The notes beneath the pieces were generated by a model, which saw only the letters and a list, made by a program, of their open reading frames with translations, did not search any database and had not been told where the DNA came from. The position numbers and the translations under genes were made by a program. A DNA stretch of 64,000 bases from Pseudomonas mandelii. GTDB taxonomy: Bacteria; Pseudomonadota; Gammaproteobacteria; Pseudomonadales; Pseudomonadaceae. Of the stretch, positions 56,200 through 64,000 are shown piece by piece. Each line of letters opens with the position of its first letter. Positions within the stretch are counted from its first letter, which is position 1. Location: contig NZ_LT629796.1 of NCBI RefSeq assembly GCF_900106065.1, positions 5,866,501-5,930,500 of the forward strand. Direction: 5' to 3'.

Positions 56200-56927
56200 A
56201 TGCGCAGGATCATCCACTGCTGGATCAGGTGCTGATCGCCCATGGTGGTCTGGACCGCTGGAACAGCTTCAACACTGTGCGCGCCACCCTGGTGACCGGC
56301 GGCTCGCTCTGGGCCGCGAAAGGGCTGACCCAAGACAGCGCCCCTCGCCAGATGACCGTTTGGCTGCATGAACAGAAAGCCTCGGTAACCCCCTTCGGTG
56401 GCCCGGATAAACGGACAGCCTATTCACCCGATCGAATCGCCATCGAAACCACCGACGGGCAGGTGATCGCCGAGCGCCAGGCGCCCCGGCAATCCTTTGG
56501 CGACCACACCGAAAACACCCCGTGGGATCCGCTGCATCGCGCGTACTTCAACGGGTATGCGCTCTGGTCCTACCTGACCATGCCTTTTCTGTTCAAGTGG
56601 CCGGGTGTGGTGACCGAGGAAATCGAACCCTGGCAAGAAGCAACCGAGCGCTGGCGCCGTTTGCGGGTGCACTTTCCCGAAAGCATCGCCACGCACTGCG
56701 CCGCACAGGATTTCTACTTCGGTGAAGACTTCCTGCTGCGGCGACACGACTACAACGTGGATGTCAGTGGTGGTATGCCTGCCACCCAATATGTGTCTGA
56801 CTACATCGAGGCTGACGGGCTGCGCATGCCCGGCAAGCGTCGTGCCTACCGACGCGGGAAGGACGGCCTGGCTGACATGGATGCCTTGCTGGTAGCCATC
56901 GATCTCAGCGAAATCGGCTATTCCTGA
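56196..56927 (+). CDS. protein of unknown function coupled to the AI-2E transporter
   Basis: A 243-residue soluble protein starting at GTG 56196, inside the transporter stop, with AGGAGG upstream. It opens with LLDQVLIAHGGLDRWNSFNTVRATL, a pattern seen in LolA-like or outer-membrane-lipoprotein-carrier-like folds, and is rich in beta-type segments (GQVIAERQAPRQSFG, RRHDYNVDVSGGMPATQYVSDYI). No signal peptide is visible. The second half (YFGEDFLLRRHDYNVD) suggests a beta-sheet sandwich. I cannot assign a reaction. Confidence 0.75.
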   Translation: MNAQDHPLLDQVLIAHGGLDRWNSFNTVRATLVTGGSLWAAKGLTQDSAPRQMTVWLHEQKASVTPFGGPDKRTAYSPDRIAIETTDGQVIAERQAPRQSFGDHTENTPWDPLHRAYFNGYALWSYLTMPFLFKWPGVVTEEIEPWQEATERWRRLRVHFPESIATHCAAQDFYFGEDFLLRRHDYNVDVSGGMPATQYVSDYIEADGLRMPGKRRAYRRGKDGLADMDALLVAIDLSEIGYS

Positions 56928-56948
56928 TGCGCTGCGCAGGGAACAATC

Positions 56949-57413
56949 ATGACCGTACATGCCTGGGAAAAACTCTACCTCGATGACCTGAGCCTGGGTC
57001 AGCAGTTCGAAAGCGACAGCGTGCGGGTCCATCGAGCGTCGATGCTGGCCTTCGCCCAGGAGTACGACCCGCAACCGTTTCATCTCGACCCTGAAGCTGC
57101 CGAGTTGAGCCTGTTCCGCGGCCTGGCCGCCAGCGGCTGGAACACCGCCGCCCTGACCATGAAGCTGCTGGTGGACAGCGTGCCGTTGGCGGACGGCATC
57201 ATCGGGTTGGGCATCGAGCTGAGCTGGCCGACACCGACTTACCCCGATGACCTGTTGCGCCTGCAATGCACCGTGCAGGCCATCGACCCGTCCAGCTCCA
57301 AACCCGACCGGGGCGTAGTGACGATGTTCATGGAGACCCTCAATCAAAATGACAAGGTGGTGCAGCGAGCCACCGGCAAATTGTTGGTCTTCAGGAGACC
57401 GCCGCCTGACTGA
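56949..57413 (+). CDS. MaoC-family hydratase (hot-dog fold)
   Basis: A 154-residue protein with the (R)-specific enoyl-CoA hydratase signature: FAQEYDPQPFHLDPEAA holds the catalytic Asp and His, followed by LFRGLAASGWNTAALTMKL. MaoC enzymes hydrate trans-2-enoyl-CoA to (R)-3-hydroxyacyl-CoA or act in related thioester chemistry. The start is ATG 56949. It lies 21 bp behind the unknown gene, probably in the same transcript. Confidence 0.9.
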   Translation: MTVHAWEKLYLDDLSLGQQFESDSVRVHRASMLAFAQEYDPQPFHLDPEAAELSLFRGLAASGWNTAALTMKLLVDSVPLADGIIGLGIELSWPTPTYPDDLLRLQCTVQAIDPSSSKPDRGVVTMFMETLNQNDKVVQRATGKLLVFRRPPPD

Positions 57414-57515
57414 AAAGTAGTCATGGGTTTTAGGGTGCGCGCATGATGGCGGAGGCCAGTTTTCACCGAGTCAGTCGAGTGCGCTCTGTCGATGGCAGGG
57501 ACCGGAGGAGGCGTC

Positions 57516-58700
57516 GTGAAACCATTTCTGCCCAGGCCCAGCGCCTCAACAATGAATATGTTGCGTGAAGGGTGCCTGCAACGCCGTGATGCAGTGCCGC
57601 AAGACCTGACGGAACAAGCAGTCATTCCGGGCATCCCGAATGCGCGCTACTGGCTGGACCGGGACCTGACGGCGTTCATTGTGGATGCGAGCCTGGCCAA
57701 CGATCGCGAGGTCGAGGCGCTCGCCGACACAGAGTTGCCGACCGATGCGCTGCCACTGGCTTACTACCTGGCCATTTCGGGGGGCGGCGACGCCGGCACC
57801 TTCGCGGCGGGCATCATCGCCGGCTGGAGCTTGCATGGGAGCCGACCGCCTTTCAAAGTCGTCACCGGCATCAGCGCAGGCGCCCTGGTCGCACCGTTCG
57901 CATACCTGGGGCCTGAGTATGACCCGGTCATCCTGGGGATCTGCAGCGCAATCGGTCCGAAAGATGTGTTCCATGCGCGAAGTGTGCTGACCCGCCTGGC
58001 CAGCGACGGCATTGCGGACAGCAAGCCCCTGGCGCGCCTCATTGCCAAGTACATCACCGCCGACGTGTTAGCGGCCATCGCTGCGCAATACGCCAAGGGA
58101 CGACTGCTGATGATCGGCACCACCGACCTCGATGCCGGGCGGCCCGTCACCTGGAACATGGGCGCGATTGCTTCCAGCGGAGCACCGGGCGCGCTGCACC
58201 TGTTTCGCAACATCATGATCGCGTCGATGAGCATTCCCGGTGCCGTTTCACCGGTCATGATCGATGTGGAGGTCGACGGCCAACAGTTTCAGGAAATGCA
58301 CGTGGACGGAGGCGTCCTCACTCAGGTGTTCCTTTACCCGCCGGGCACCGTGATGGCGTTGAACAGCGTGGCCGGCGCGCGTATCCGCCGTGCCCGGCAT
58401 TTCTATGTCATTCGCAATGGCAAACTGGAACCGCAGTGGTCCGGTACCAAGCGCCGGACCTTGAGCATCGGCGGGCGAGCCATCAGCACCTTGATCCAGA
58501 CCCAGGGGATCAGCGACCTCAATCACATTTACCGGATCGCCCAGCAGGACGGCGCAGATTTCAATCTGGCGTACATCGGCGCGGATTTTATCTGCCCGCG
58601 CAATCAGAAATTCGATGGCGAGTACATGAAGCGTCTGTTCGATTACGCCTTTCAACTCAGCGCGCAAGGCTACCCGTGGCATAAATCGCCGCACACCTGA
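57516..58700 (+). CDS. patatin-like phospholipase/acyl hydrolase
   Basis: A 394-residue patatin. The Ser/Asp dyad is complete: oxyanion loop SGGGDAGTFAAG, Ser120 in GISAG and Asp264 in VDGG. The start is GTG 57516 with GGAGGAG five bases upstream. ATG 57492 would add eight residues and lacks a ribosome site. No Sec signal or membrane helix is evident, so it may act on inner-leaflet lipids or be exported by an unseen route. The C-terminal ~120 residues (ISTLIQTQGISDLNHIYRIAQQDGADFNLAYIG) extend beyond the minimal patatin fold. Confidence 0.9.
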   Translation: MKPFLPRPSASTMNMLREGCLQRRDAVPQDLTEQAVIPGIPNARYWLDRDLTAFIVDASLANDREVEALADTELPTDALPLAYYLAISGGGDAGTFAAGIIAGWSLHGSRPPFKVVTGISAGALVAPFAYLGPEYDPVILGICSAIGPKDVFHARSVLTRLASDGIADSKPLARLIAKYITADVLAAIAAQYAKGRLLMIGTTDLDAGRPVTWNMGAIASSGAPGALHLFRNIMIASMSIPGAVSPVMIDVEVDGQQFQEMHVDGGVLTQVFLYPPGTVMALNSVAGARIRRARHFYVIRNGKLEPQWSGTKRRTLSIGGRAISTLIQTQGISDLNHIYRIAQQDGADFNLAYIGADFICPRNQKFDGEYMKRLFDYAFQLSAQGYPWHKSPHT

Positions 58701-58732
58701 GTTGCCCGCATGAAATTTATGCTGTAGTTTTT

Positions 58733-58760
58733 CATGAAATTATAAAAATATAATTTCATG
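58733..58760. promoter_or_regulatory. perfect 12-bp inverted repeat upstream of the PuuB-like gene
   Basis: CATGAAATTATA, AAAA, TATAATTTCATG, ending eight bases before ATG 58769. A partial copy (GCATGAAATTTATGC) lies about 25 bp upstream at ~58709. It is AT-rich in a GC-rich genome and covers the expected promoter and ribosome-site region, so it is a good operator for the cupin-HTH regulator encoded two genes on. Confidence 0.75.
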
Positions 58761-58768
58761 AGGCTTGT

Positions 58769-60058
58769 ATGTTTCAGCAGTCCACGCAGCATGTCGCCAG
58801 CTATTACGCCCACAGTTGCGCTGATCGCCTGACCACCCGACCGGCGCTTGCCGGTGAGCAAACCACCGAAATCGTCATCATCGGTGCCGGTTTCAGCGGC
58901 CTGCATACTGCGTTGCGCCTGGCTTTGGCTGGTAAGCGGGTGACGCTGCTGGAAGCCAGCTGCGTGGCATGGGCCGCGTCGGGGCGCAATGGCGGGCAGG
59001 CCATTCTCGGCTGGTCGTGTGACATGCCGCCGCTGGAAGCAGCGTTGGGCTACGAGTGTGCGCGGCGGTTGTGGGACGGCATGCGCTGGGCTGCGCAAGA
59101 GCTGCGTGAGTTGCCGGCTCGCCATGGTTTCGACTGTGATTACCGTGCTGGCCATTTGTGGACATCGGTGATGCCCCGTCGGGTTGGTCTGCTGACCGAG
59201 TGGCAGCACGAAGCCAGCCACAAATGGGGCCACGATGGCTTGCAGTTCATCCGCCGTGAACAGTTGCCGGAATGGGTGGCCAGCGAGCGCTATCAGGCCG
59301 GGCTTTATGACCCTGAAGGCGCGCACCTGAATCCACTGAAACTGGCCCTCGGCCTGGCCGCCGCCATCGAGCGTGCGGGCGGCCGTATCCATGAACAAAG
59401 CAAGGCGCTGAGTTATCGAGAGGAGGGCGGTCAATTCCTGCTAAACACCGAACGCGGATCGATTCGCGCGGATGTGCTGGTGCTGGCCTGCAATGCCTAT
59501 CTCGACGAGCTCGACCCGCAGCTGGCCAGTTGCGTGTTGCCGGTGGGCACTTATCAAGTCGCCACCGCGCCCCTGACGGCCGAGCAGGCCACGGCGCTGT
59601 TGCCGAGCAATGTCTGCGTCACCGACAACCAGTTCGTCCTCGACTATTTCCGTCGCACGCCGGACAACCGCTTGCTGTTCGGCGGTGGATGCACGTATCT
59701 GGGTGGGATGCCCAGGGACATTGCCGGCGCAACCCGGCCGTTTCTGGAACGGGTTTTCCCGCAGCTCAAAGGCGTGAAGCTGGAGTTCGCCTGGGGCGGG
59801 CACATTGACCTGACGCTCAAACGCACCCCAGACATCGGTCGCAAGGGTGATCGCTACTGGCTTCAGGGGTATTCCGGGCATGGCGTGCTGCCCACGCTGG
59901 CCGCTGCCCGCGCCGTGTCCGACGCGATTCTCGGCCAGAGTGATGAACTGGCGTTGTATCAGGGCTTGAGTAACCCCAGCTTCCCCGGCGGTAAATACCT
60001 GGCGGCGCCGCTGGAAGCCATCGGCAAGGCATGGTATCGACTGCGCGACAGTATTTGA
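58769..60058 (+). CDS. FAD-dependent amine oxidoreductase (PuuB-like)
   Basis: A 429-residue DAO-family flavoprotein. The FAD site IIGAGFSGLHTALRLALAGKRVTLLE starts near residue 36. Next come ASGRNGGQAILGW, the C-terminal RTPDIGRKGDRYWLQGYSGHG block and a final AAPLEAIGKAW. It resembles gamma-glutamylputrescine oxidase. ATG 58769 has GAGG upstream, next to a strong palindrome. Followed by a PuuR-like regulator and a PuuA-like ligase, it probably deaminates a gamma-glutamylated amine. The exact amine is unknown. Confidence 0.9.
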   Translation: MFQQSTQHVASYYAHSCADRLTTRPALAGEQTTEIVIIGAGFSGLHTALRLALAGKRVTLLEASCVAWAASGRNGGQAILGWSCDMPPLEAALGYECARRLWDGMRWAAQELRELPARHGFDCDYRAGHLWTSVMPRRVGLLTEWQHEASHKWGHDGLQFIRREQLPEWVASERYQAGLYDPEGAHLNPLKLALGLAAAIERAGGRIHEQSKALSYREEGGQFLLNTERGSIRADVLVLACNAYLDELDPQLASCVLPVGTYQVATAPLTAEQATALLPSNVCVTDNQFVLDYFRRTPDNRLLFGGGCTYLGGMPRDIAGATRPFLERVFPQLKGVKLEFAWGGHIDLTLKRTPDIGRKGDRYWLQGYSGHGVLPTLAAARAVSDAILGQSDELALYQGLSNPSFPGGKYLAAPLEAIGKAWYRLRDSI

Positions 60059-60083
60059 TGAATCACTTGGCGGAATTCCAGGC

Positions 60084-60638
60084 ATGAACAAACAAGAAGA
60101 AATCGCCGCGCTGGCGATCCTGATTCACGATCTGCGCAAGCATAAGAAGTACACCTTGAAGGATCTGGCTGATCAGATCGGTCGTTCCGTCGGCTTTCTC
60201 TCGCAGGTCGAACGCGGCCTGTCACGACCCACCGTGGCCGACCTGACGGCGATCAGCGAAACCCTGGGCGTGCCGACCACCTATTTCTATAGCCTGCCCA
60301 AACCCAAGGAACTGCCGTGGGTCACCCGGCCGGATGAACGCCGCACGTTGTACTACGCCAACGGCATCACCGACATTCTGGTGTCGCCGAAGATGCGGGC
60401 TTCGTTTTCCATGCTCGAAAGTCACCTCGAAGCCGGCGCCAGCAGTGGCGAACGGCACTTGAGCGACAGCTCGGAGCAGGGCGGCTACGTGCTCGAAGGC
60501 GAGTTGACGCTGTGGTTGGGTGATGACGACGCCGTCACCTTGCAGGCCGGCGACAGCTTTCAGTTCGACAGCCATACCCGTTGCCGCTACGGCAACCTCA
60601 CCGAGCACCTCACGCGAGTGCTCTGGGTCTACACCTGA
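60084..60638 (+). CDS. XRE-family regulator with cupin domain (PuuR-like)
   Basis: A 184-residue regulator: an N-terminal helix-turn-helix (YTLKDLADQIGRSVGFLSQVERGLSRPTVADL, ~residues 24-56) and a C-terminal cupin (GGYVLEGELTLWLGDDDAVTLQAGDSFQFDS). This layout is that of PuuR and similar repressors of amine or amino-acid catabolism. It lies 25 bp behind the oxidoreductase gene and 20 bp before the ligase gene, and likely acts on the palindrome at 58733. Confidence 0.92.
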   Translation: MNKQEEIAALAILIHDLRKHKKYTLKDLADQIGRSVGFLSQVERGLSRPTVADLTAISETLGVPTTYFYSLPKPKELPWVTRPDERRTLYYANGITDILVSPKMRASFSMLESHLEAGASSGERHLSDSSEQGGYVLEGELTLWLGDDDAVTLQAGDSFQFDSHTRCRYGNLTEHLTRVLWVYT

Positions 60639-60658
60639 TCACCACAATAGGACCAACC

Positions 60659-61999
60659 ATGATGGACGCTGATCTGCTGGCCGAGGTGCACGCCTTTCGC
60701 CAACGCTACCCTGATGTACGTTATGTCGACCTGATTTCCCTGGACATTCCGGGGCACTTCTACGGCAAGCGCTATCCCGTGGAGATGCTGGAAAAGGTCG
60801 CGTCCGGCAGCGCGCTGAAACTGCCGCAAAACTGTGTGCTGCTCGGTGTGCAAGGCGGTTTGTTCAAGATTGGCGACTACTGCTTTAACGACGGTGACCC
60901 GGATGCGCTGCGCCGCCTGGTGCCCGGCACACTCAAGCCGGTCAGCTGGGAAGCACAACCGCTGGGGCAAATGCTGATCACCTCGGACGGCACCGAGAAG
61001 CCGATTGTGTTCGAGCCGCGCCAGGTCCTGGCGCAGGTGTTGGACAGGCTCGCTGGCAAAGGCATCCATCCGGTGGTGGCGTTCGAGCTGGAGTTCTATC
61101 TGTTCGATAAAAAGCTGCGCGACGGACTGCCGCAATTCCCCCGGGATGATCTGACCGACGATGCCGACGATCAGCCGAACATGCACATCGAGCGCCTGTC
61201 ACGTTTTGCGCCGGTGCTGGATGAGATGGTCGAAGCCTCGCGGGCCCAAGGCATCGATACCACAGTGATCACCGCCGAGCTTGGCCCGGGCCAGTTCGAG
61301 ATCAATTTCGGGCATCTTGATGATGGCTTGCGAGCGGCGGACTGGGCGGCCCTGTTCTGTCGCAGCACCCGTGGCGTGGCCCTGAAACACGGTTATCGCG
61401 CCAGCTTCATGGCCAAACCTTACTTGCAGCACCCGGGCAGCGGCATGCATGTGCACGTCAGCCTGTATGACGCCGCCGGCAATAACCTCCTCGCCGCGAA
61501 TCAGCAGCAATCGTTGCGTCATGCCGTGGCCGGTTGCCTGGAACTACTGCCGCATTGCATGCCGATCTTCGCGCCGAACCAGAACGCCTTTCGCCGTTTG
61601 GGCGGCACCACCAACATCGCCACCCGGGCGAGCTGGGGCTTTGAGGATCGTGATGCGTGCCTGCGCATTCCGGAATCGGATGCGAAAAACCTGCGCATCG
61701 AATATCGCCTGGCCGGTGCCGATGCCAACCCGTACCTGGTGCTGGCGGCGATTCTAGTGGGACTCGAACAGGGCCTGGAAGCAGGCAACGAACCGATCCC
61801 GCCGCTCAATGAAGACCGCAACAGTGGGGTCGACTTCCCGCTGGAGATGCTCGAAGCGGTGCGCGCCATGCAGCATCAACCACAGCTGCGCGAAGGGCTG
61901 GGAGCCGAGTTCGTAGACGTGTATTGCGAGAACAAGCGCCAGGATCATCTGGCGTTCATGCAGGAGATCAGTGCGCGGGAGTATCGCTGGTATCTATAA
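60659..61999 (+). CDS. glutamine synthetase-family ligase (PuuA-like)
   Basis: A 446-residue GS-fold enzyme that forms a gamma-glutamyl amide with ATP. It has the GS beta-grasp N-terminus (LISLDIPGHFYGKRYP) and catalytic core marks (VVAFELEFYLFD, ITAELGPGQFEINF, HPGSGMHVHVSL, NAFRRLGGTTNIATRASWGFE, RIEYRLAGADANPYLVLAAIL). It lacks the C-terminal adenylylation loop typical of GlnA. AGGA precedes ATG 60659. With the oxidase and regulator it suggests a gamma-glutamylation route for a polyamine, ethanolamine or aromatic amine. Confidence 0.92.
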   Translation: MMDADLLAEVHAFRQRYPDVRYVDLISLDIPGHFYGKRYPVEMLEKVASGSALKLPQNCVLLGVQGGLFKIGDYCFNDGDPDALRRLVPGTLKPVSWEAQPLGQMLITSDGTEKPIVFEPRQVLAQVLDRLAGKGIHPVVAFELEFYLFDKKLRDGLPQFPRDDLTDDADDQPNMHIERLSRFAPVLDEMVEASRAQGIDTTVITAELGPGQFEINFGHLDDGLRAADWAALFCRSTRGVALKHGYRASFMAKPYLQHPGSGMHVHVSLYDAAGNNLLAANQQQSLRHAVAGCLELLPHCMPIFAPNQNAFRRLGGTTNIATRASWGFEDRDACLRIPESDAKNLRIEYRLAGADANPYLVLAAILVGLEQGLEAGNEPIPPLNEDRNSGVDFPLEMLEAVRAMQHQPQLREGLGAEFVDVYCENKRQDHLAFMQEISAREYRWYL

Positions 62000-62125
62000 G
62001 CCAAGCGTGCGAATGCACTTTAATAAAGCTTTCGTGCGGTGGCATGCACTAAGCCAAGGCAGAAACCGCCACGTTGATCTTCTTAAAGCCCCGGGAGGTG
62101 CCGTAAAACATTGACATTCAGCGCT

Positions 62126-62140
62126 TGGCACAATCGCTGC
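62126..62140 (+). promoter_or_regulatory. sigma-54 (-24/-12) promoter of nirB
   Basis: TGGCACAATCGCTGC has the GG and GC doublets exactly 12 bases apart, as in the consensus TGGCAC-N5-TTGC. The transcript would begin near 62152. Nitrogen control by NtrC is expected for assimilatory nitrite reductase. Confidence 0.8.
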
Positions 62141-62273
62141 ATTACATCGATCAGGCCCACCGTGAACGCAGTCGAGTGGGCAGCCCCCTCGGTCAACGAC
62201 GATCGATTCGTGGGCAACATCGGTGGGTCAGGCATAGACGTCTGGTTTCAACACCGCAAAAGAACAGGCAAAG

Positions 62274-62309
62274 ACGCCTGGAACCGCAAGGTTTCAGGCG
62301 TTTTTTTTT
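62274..62309 (+). terminator. leader terminator (attenuator) before nirB
   Basis: ACGCCTGGAACC, GCAA, GGTTTCAGGCGT: 12 pairs including one G-T, followed by nine T. Since it precedes the start codon by 38 bp, transcription of nirB needs antitermination, in the manner of NasT/NasR on nitrate-assimilation leaders. Confidence 0.9.
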
Positions 62310-62347
62310 GCTTTTTGAACCGTGATGGGCTTAGTCGGGTACTTCTT

Positions 62348-64000
62348 ATGAATTCCAATGTCGCCGCGTTGAACAAGCTGCAAACGCTGATCGTGATCGG
62401 TAACGGCATGGTCGGACATCATTGTGTCGAACAGCTGATCGAGCGCGGTGCCCTTGATCACTATCGGCTGCACGTTTTCAGCGAGGAGCCGATGCGCGCC
62501 TACGACCGCGTGCACCTTTCCGAATACTTCACCGGACGTGATGCCGAGTCGCTCGCCTTGGGTGAAGCCTCGTTGTACCAGACCCCGGGCGTCACCTTGC
62601 ACTTGGGTGTGCCGGTCCTGGAAATCGACCGCGCCCGCTGCCAGGTGATCACCGCGCAAGGCTGCGTCGCCTACGACAAATTGGTACTGGCCACCGGGTC
62701 CTACCCGTTTGTGCCGCCGATCGAAGGCGCCGAGGGCGATTCGCGCCTGGTGTACCGCACCCTTGAAGACCTTGATGCGATCCGTGCCGCTGCGTCCAAT
62801 GCCCGACGTGGCGTGGTGGTCGGCGGTGGCTTGCTCGGACTGGAAGCCGCCAATGCCCTGAAAAGCCTGGGCCTGGAAGCTCACGTGGTGGAATTCGCGC
62901 CGCGCCTGATGCCGGTGCAGCTGGACGAGCAGGGCGGTCGTGCACTCAAGGCCCAGATCGAACGCCTCGGCGTCGGCGTGCACCTGTCGCGAGGCACTCA
63001 ATCGATCAGCCCAGGCGAGGAATATCGCTATCGGATGAATTTCGCCAATGACGAATTTCTGGAGGCCGACCTGATCGTGTTTTCCGCCGGGATCCGCGCC
63101 CAAGACTCCTTGGCCCGCCAGTGCTCGCTGGAAGTCGGCCCGCGCGGCGGCGTGGTGGTTGACGACCAATGCCTGAGCAGCGATCCGAACATTTATGCCA
63201 TCGGCGAGTGTGCCGCGTGGAATGGCAGCATTTTTGGCCTGGTCGCCCCGGGCTACCAGATGGCGCGCGGCGTGGCTGCACGGCTGTGCAACGAAGTCGC
63301 CGAGCCGTTCAAGGGCGCGGACATGTCGACCAAGCTCAAGTTGTTGGGCGTTGACGTCGGCTCCATCGGCGATGCGCATGGCAGCACGCCGGGCTCGCGC
63401 AGTTATCAATTCATCGACGAAACCACCGCCAGCTACCGCCGATTGGTGGTGGATGCGACAGGCAAGCACGTACTCGGTGCGGTGCTGGTCGGCGACAACA
63501 GCTATTACGACACGCTGCTGCAATACATGCAGAATGCGATTGCCTTGCCCGCGGAACCCGCCAGCCTGATTCTGCCCTCGTCCGAAGGCGCGCCGACCCT
63601 GGGCCCGGGCGCGTTGCCCGAATCGGCCACGGTGTGCTCGTGCCACAACGTCACCAAGGGCTCCATTTGCTCGGCCATCGACGGTGGCTGCACCGACCTC
63701 GGCCTGCTCAAGTCGCAAACCAAGGCCTGCACAGGCTGCGGCGGTTGTGCCGGGTTGCTCAAGCAGGTTTTCGAACATGAGCTGATTGCCCGCGGCGTCA
63801 GCGTCGACAAAAGCCTGTGCGAACACTTTGCCTATACCCGTCAGGAGCTTTACGCATTGGTACGGGTAGAAGGGGTTATCACCTTCGAAGAACTGCTGGC
63901 CAAACATGGCCGTGGCCACACCGGTTGCGACGTGTGCAAACCGGCGGTGGGCTCGATCCTCGCATCGTGCTGGAACCAGCCGATCATGGACGCCTCACTG
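62348..64000 (+). CDS. nirB: assimilatory nitrite reductase [NAD(P)H] large subunit, 3' end outside window
   Basis: 551 codons are present without a stop. The family is ~800-850 residues, so the siroheme domain is missing from view. Visible domains are an FAD-binding part (LIVIGNGMVGHHCVEQL), an NAD(P)-binding part (GVVVGGGLLGLEAANALKSLGLEAHVV-type block) and a NirB-specific insert (KLKLLGVDVGSIGDAHG). A BFD-like [2Fe-2S] domain follows (CSCHNVTKGSIC and CTGCGGCAG), then a second similar CDVCKPAVGS segment. It reduces nitrite to ammonium with NirD. The start ATG 62348 has a weak ribosome site. Confidence 0.95.
   Translation, partial: MNSNVAALNKLQTLIVIGNGMVGHHCVEQLIERGALDHYRLHVFSEEPMRAYDRVHLSEYFTGRDAESLALGEASLYQTPGVTLHLGVPVLEIDRARCQVITAQGCVAYDKLVLATGSYPFVPPIEGAEGDSRLVYRTLEDLDAIRAAASNARRGVVVGGGLLGLEAANALKSLGLEAHVVEFAPRLMPVQLDEQGGRALKAQIERLGVGVHLSRGTQSISPGEEYRYRMNFANDEFLEADLIVFSAGIRAQDSLARQCSLEVGPRGGVVVDDQCLSSDPNIYAIGECAAWNGSIFGLVAPGYQMARGVAARLCNEVAEPFKGADMSTKLKLLGVDVGSIGDAHGSTPGSRSYQFIDETTASYRRLVVDATGKHVLGAVLVGDNSYYDTLLQYMQNAIALPAEPASLILPSSEGAPTLGPGALPESATVCSCHNVTKGSICSAIDGGCTDLGLLKSQTKACTGCGGCAGLLKQVFEHELIARGVSVDKSLCEHFAYTRQELYALVRVEGVITFEELLAKHGRGHTGCDVCKPAVGSILASCWNQPIMDASL

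Larger units (their letters stand above)
62000..62347. other. 348-bp intergenic region, nirB regulatory leader
   Basis: No coding frame is convincing. From left to right it holds two TGCACT half-sites (62014 and 62045) that could be NtrC contacts, a sigma-54 promoter at 62126, a ~155-nt leader with a 6-bp GCCCAC/GTGGGC stem (62155 and 62176), and a strong intrinsic terminator 38 bp before nirB. Confidence 0.7.

Overview
The window is a GC-rich chromosomal segment that reads as a Pseudomonas of the P. fluorescens group. The genus call rests on the gene repertoire (tandem S8 autotransporters followed by class I.3 RTX lipases, OprD-type porins, a FAN1-like VRR-NUC protein, YcaC- and MalY-like enzymes), on recurring REP/REPIN palindromes between genes, and on the codon style. 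No prophage, conjugative element or CRISPR array is visible. The only complete mobile element is one IS3-family copy.

Layout. (1) 1-7.1 kb: exoenzymes, namely the tail of one autotransporter, a full subtilisin-like autotransporter and two RTX lipases carrying type I secretion signals. (2) 7.3-12.1 kb: two small envelope proteins, then a translationally coupled DNA-repair pair: a FAN1-type nuclease and an XPD-like iron-sulfur helicase with an N-terminal PD-(D/E)XK domain. (3) 12.2-22.6 kb: mixed genes, including a zeta-toxin-like P-loop kinase, a DJ-1/PfpI protein, a hybrid histidine kinase, small membrane proteins, a hemerythrin, a CPA1 antiporter, a Yip1 protein, an SDR and a MalY/PatB C-S lyase. 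(4) 23.0-32.1 kb: a selenocysteine island. It holds fdnG with an in-frame UGA and SECIS hairpin, fdnH, a frameshifted fdnI, fdhE, selA, selB and the tRNA-Sec gene selC. (5) 32.1-34.1 kb: an OprD porin and a YcaC-like hydrolase. (6) 34.3-43.4 kb: a short-chain PHB locus, phbC-phbA-phbB with divergent AraC-type phbR, a DUF3141 protein resembling PHA synthase, a phasin and PhaR. (7) 43.5-44.9 kb: an IS3-family element with a canonical -1 frameshift site and a 3-bp target duplication. (8) 44.9-55.0 kb: a short- or medium-chain carboxylate uptake and activation module (OprD, acyl-CoA dehydrogenase, ActP, YjcH, acyl-CoA synthetase) beside a divergent PAS kinase and LuxR-type regulator. (9) 55.1-58.7 kb: an AI-2E-type transporter, an unknown protein, a MaoC hydratase and a patatin. 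(10) 58.8-62.0 kb: a PuuB/PuuR/PuuA-like module with a perfect palindrome in front. (11) 62.1 kb to the end: a sigma-54 promoter, a leader terminator and the start of nirB.

How the parts work together. The formate dehydrogenase island carries its own selenocysteine-decoding machinery apart from selD. The PHB locus carries precursor supply (thiolase, reductase), polymerase, granule protein and two regulators, with an intrinsic terminator separating phbC from phbA. The nirB leader looks like a NasT-type attenuator. Leader A-rich motifs in front of yjcH-actP, an oprD gene and phbB fit Crc/Hfq catabolite control.

Limits: everything was read by eye. Start codons were chosen from visible Shine-Dalgarno sequences, and family names rest on motif recognition rather than database searches.
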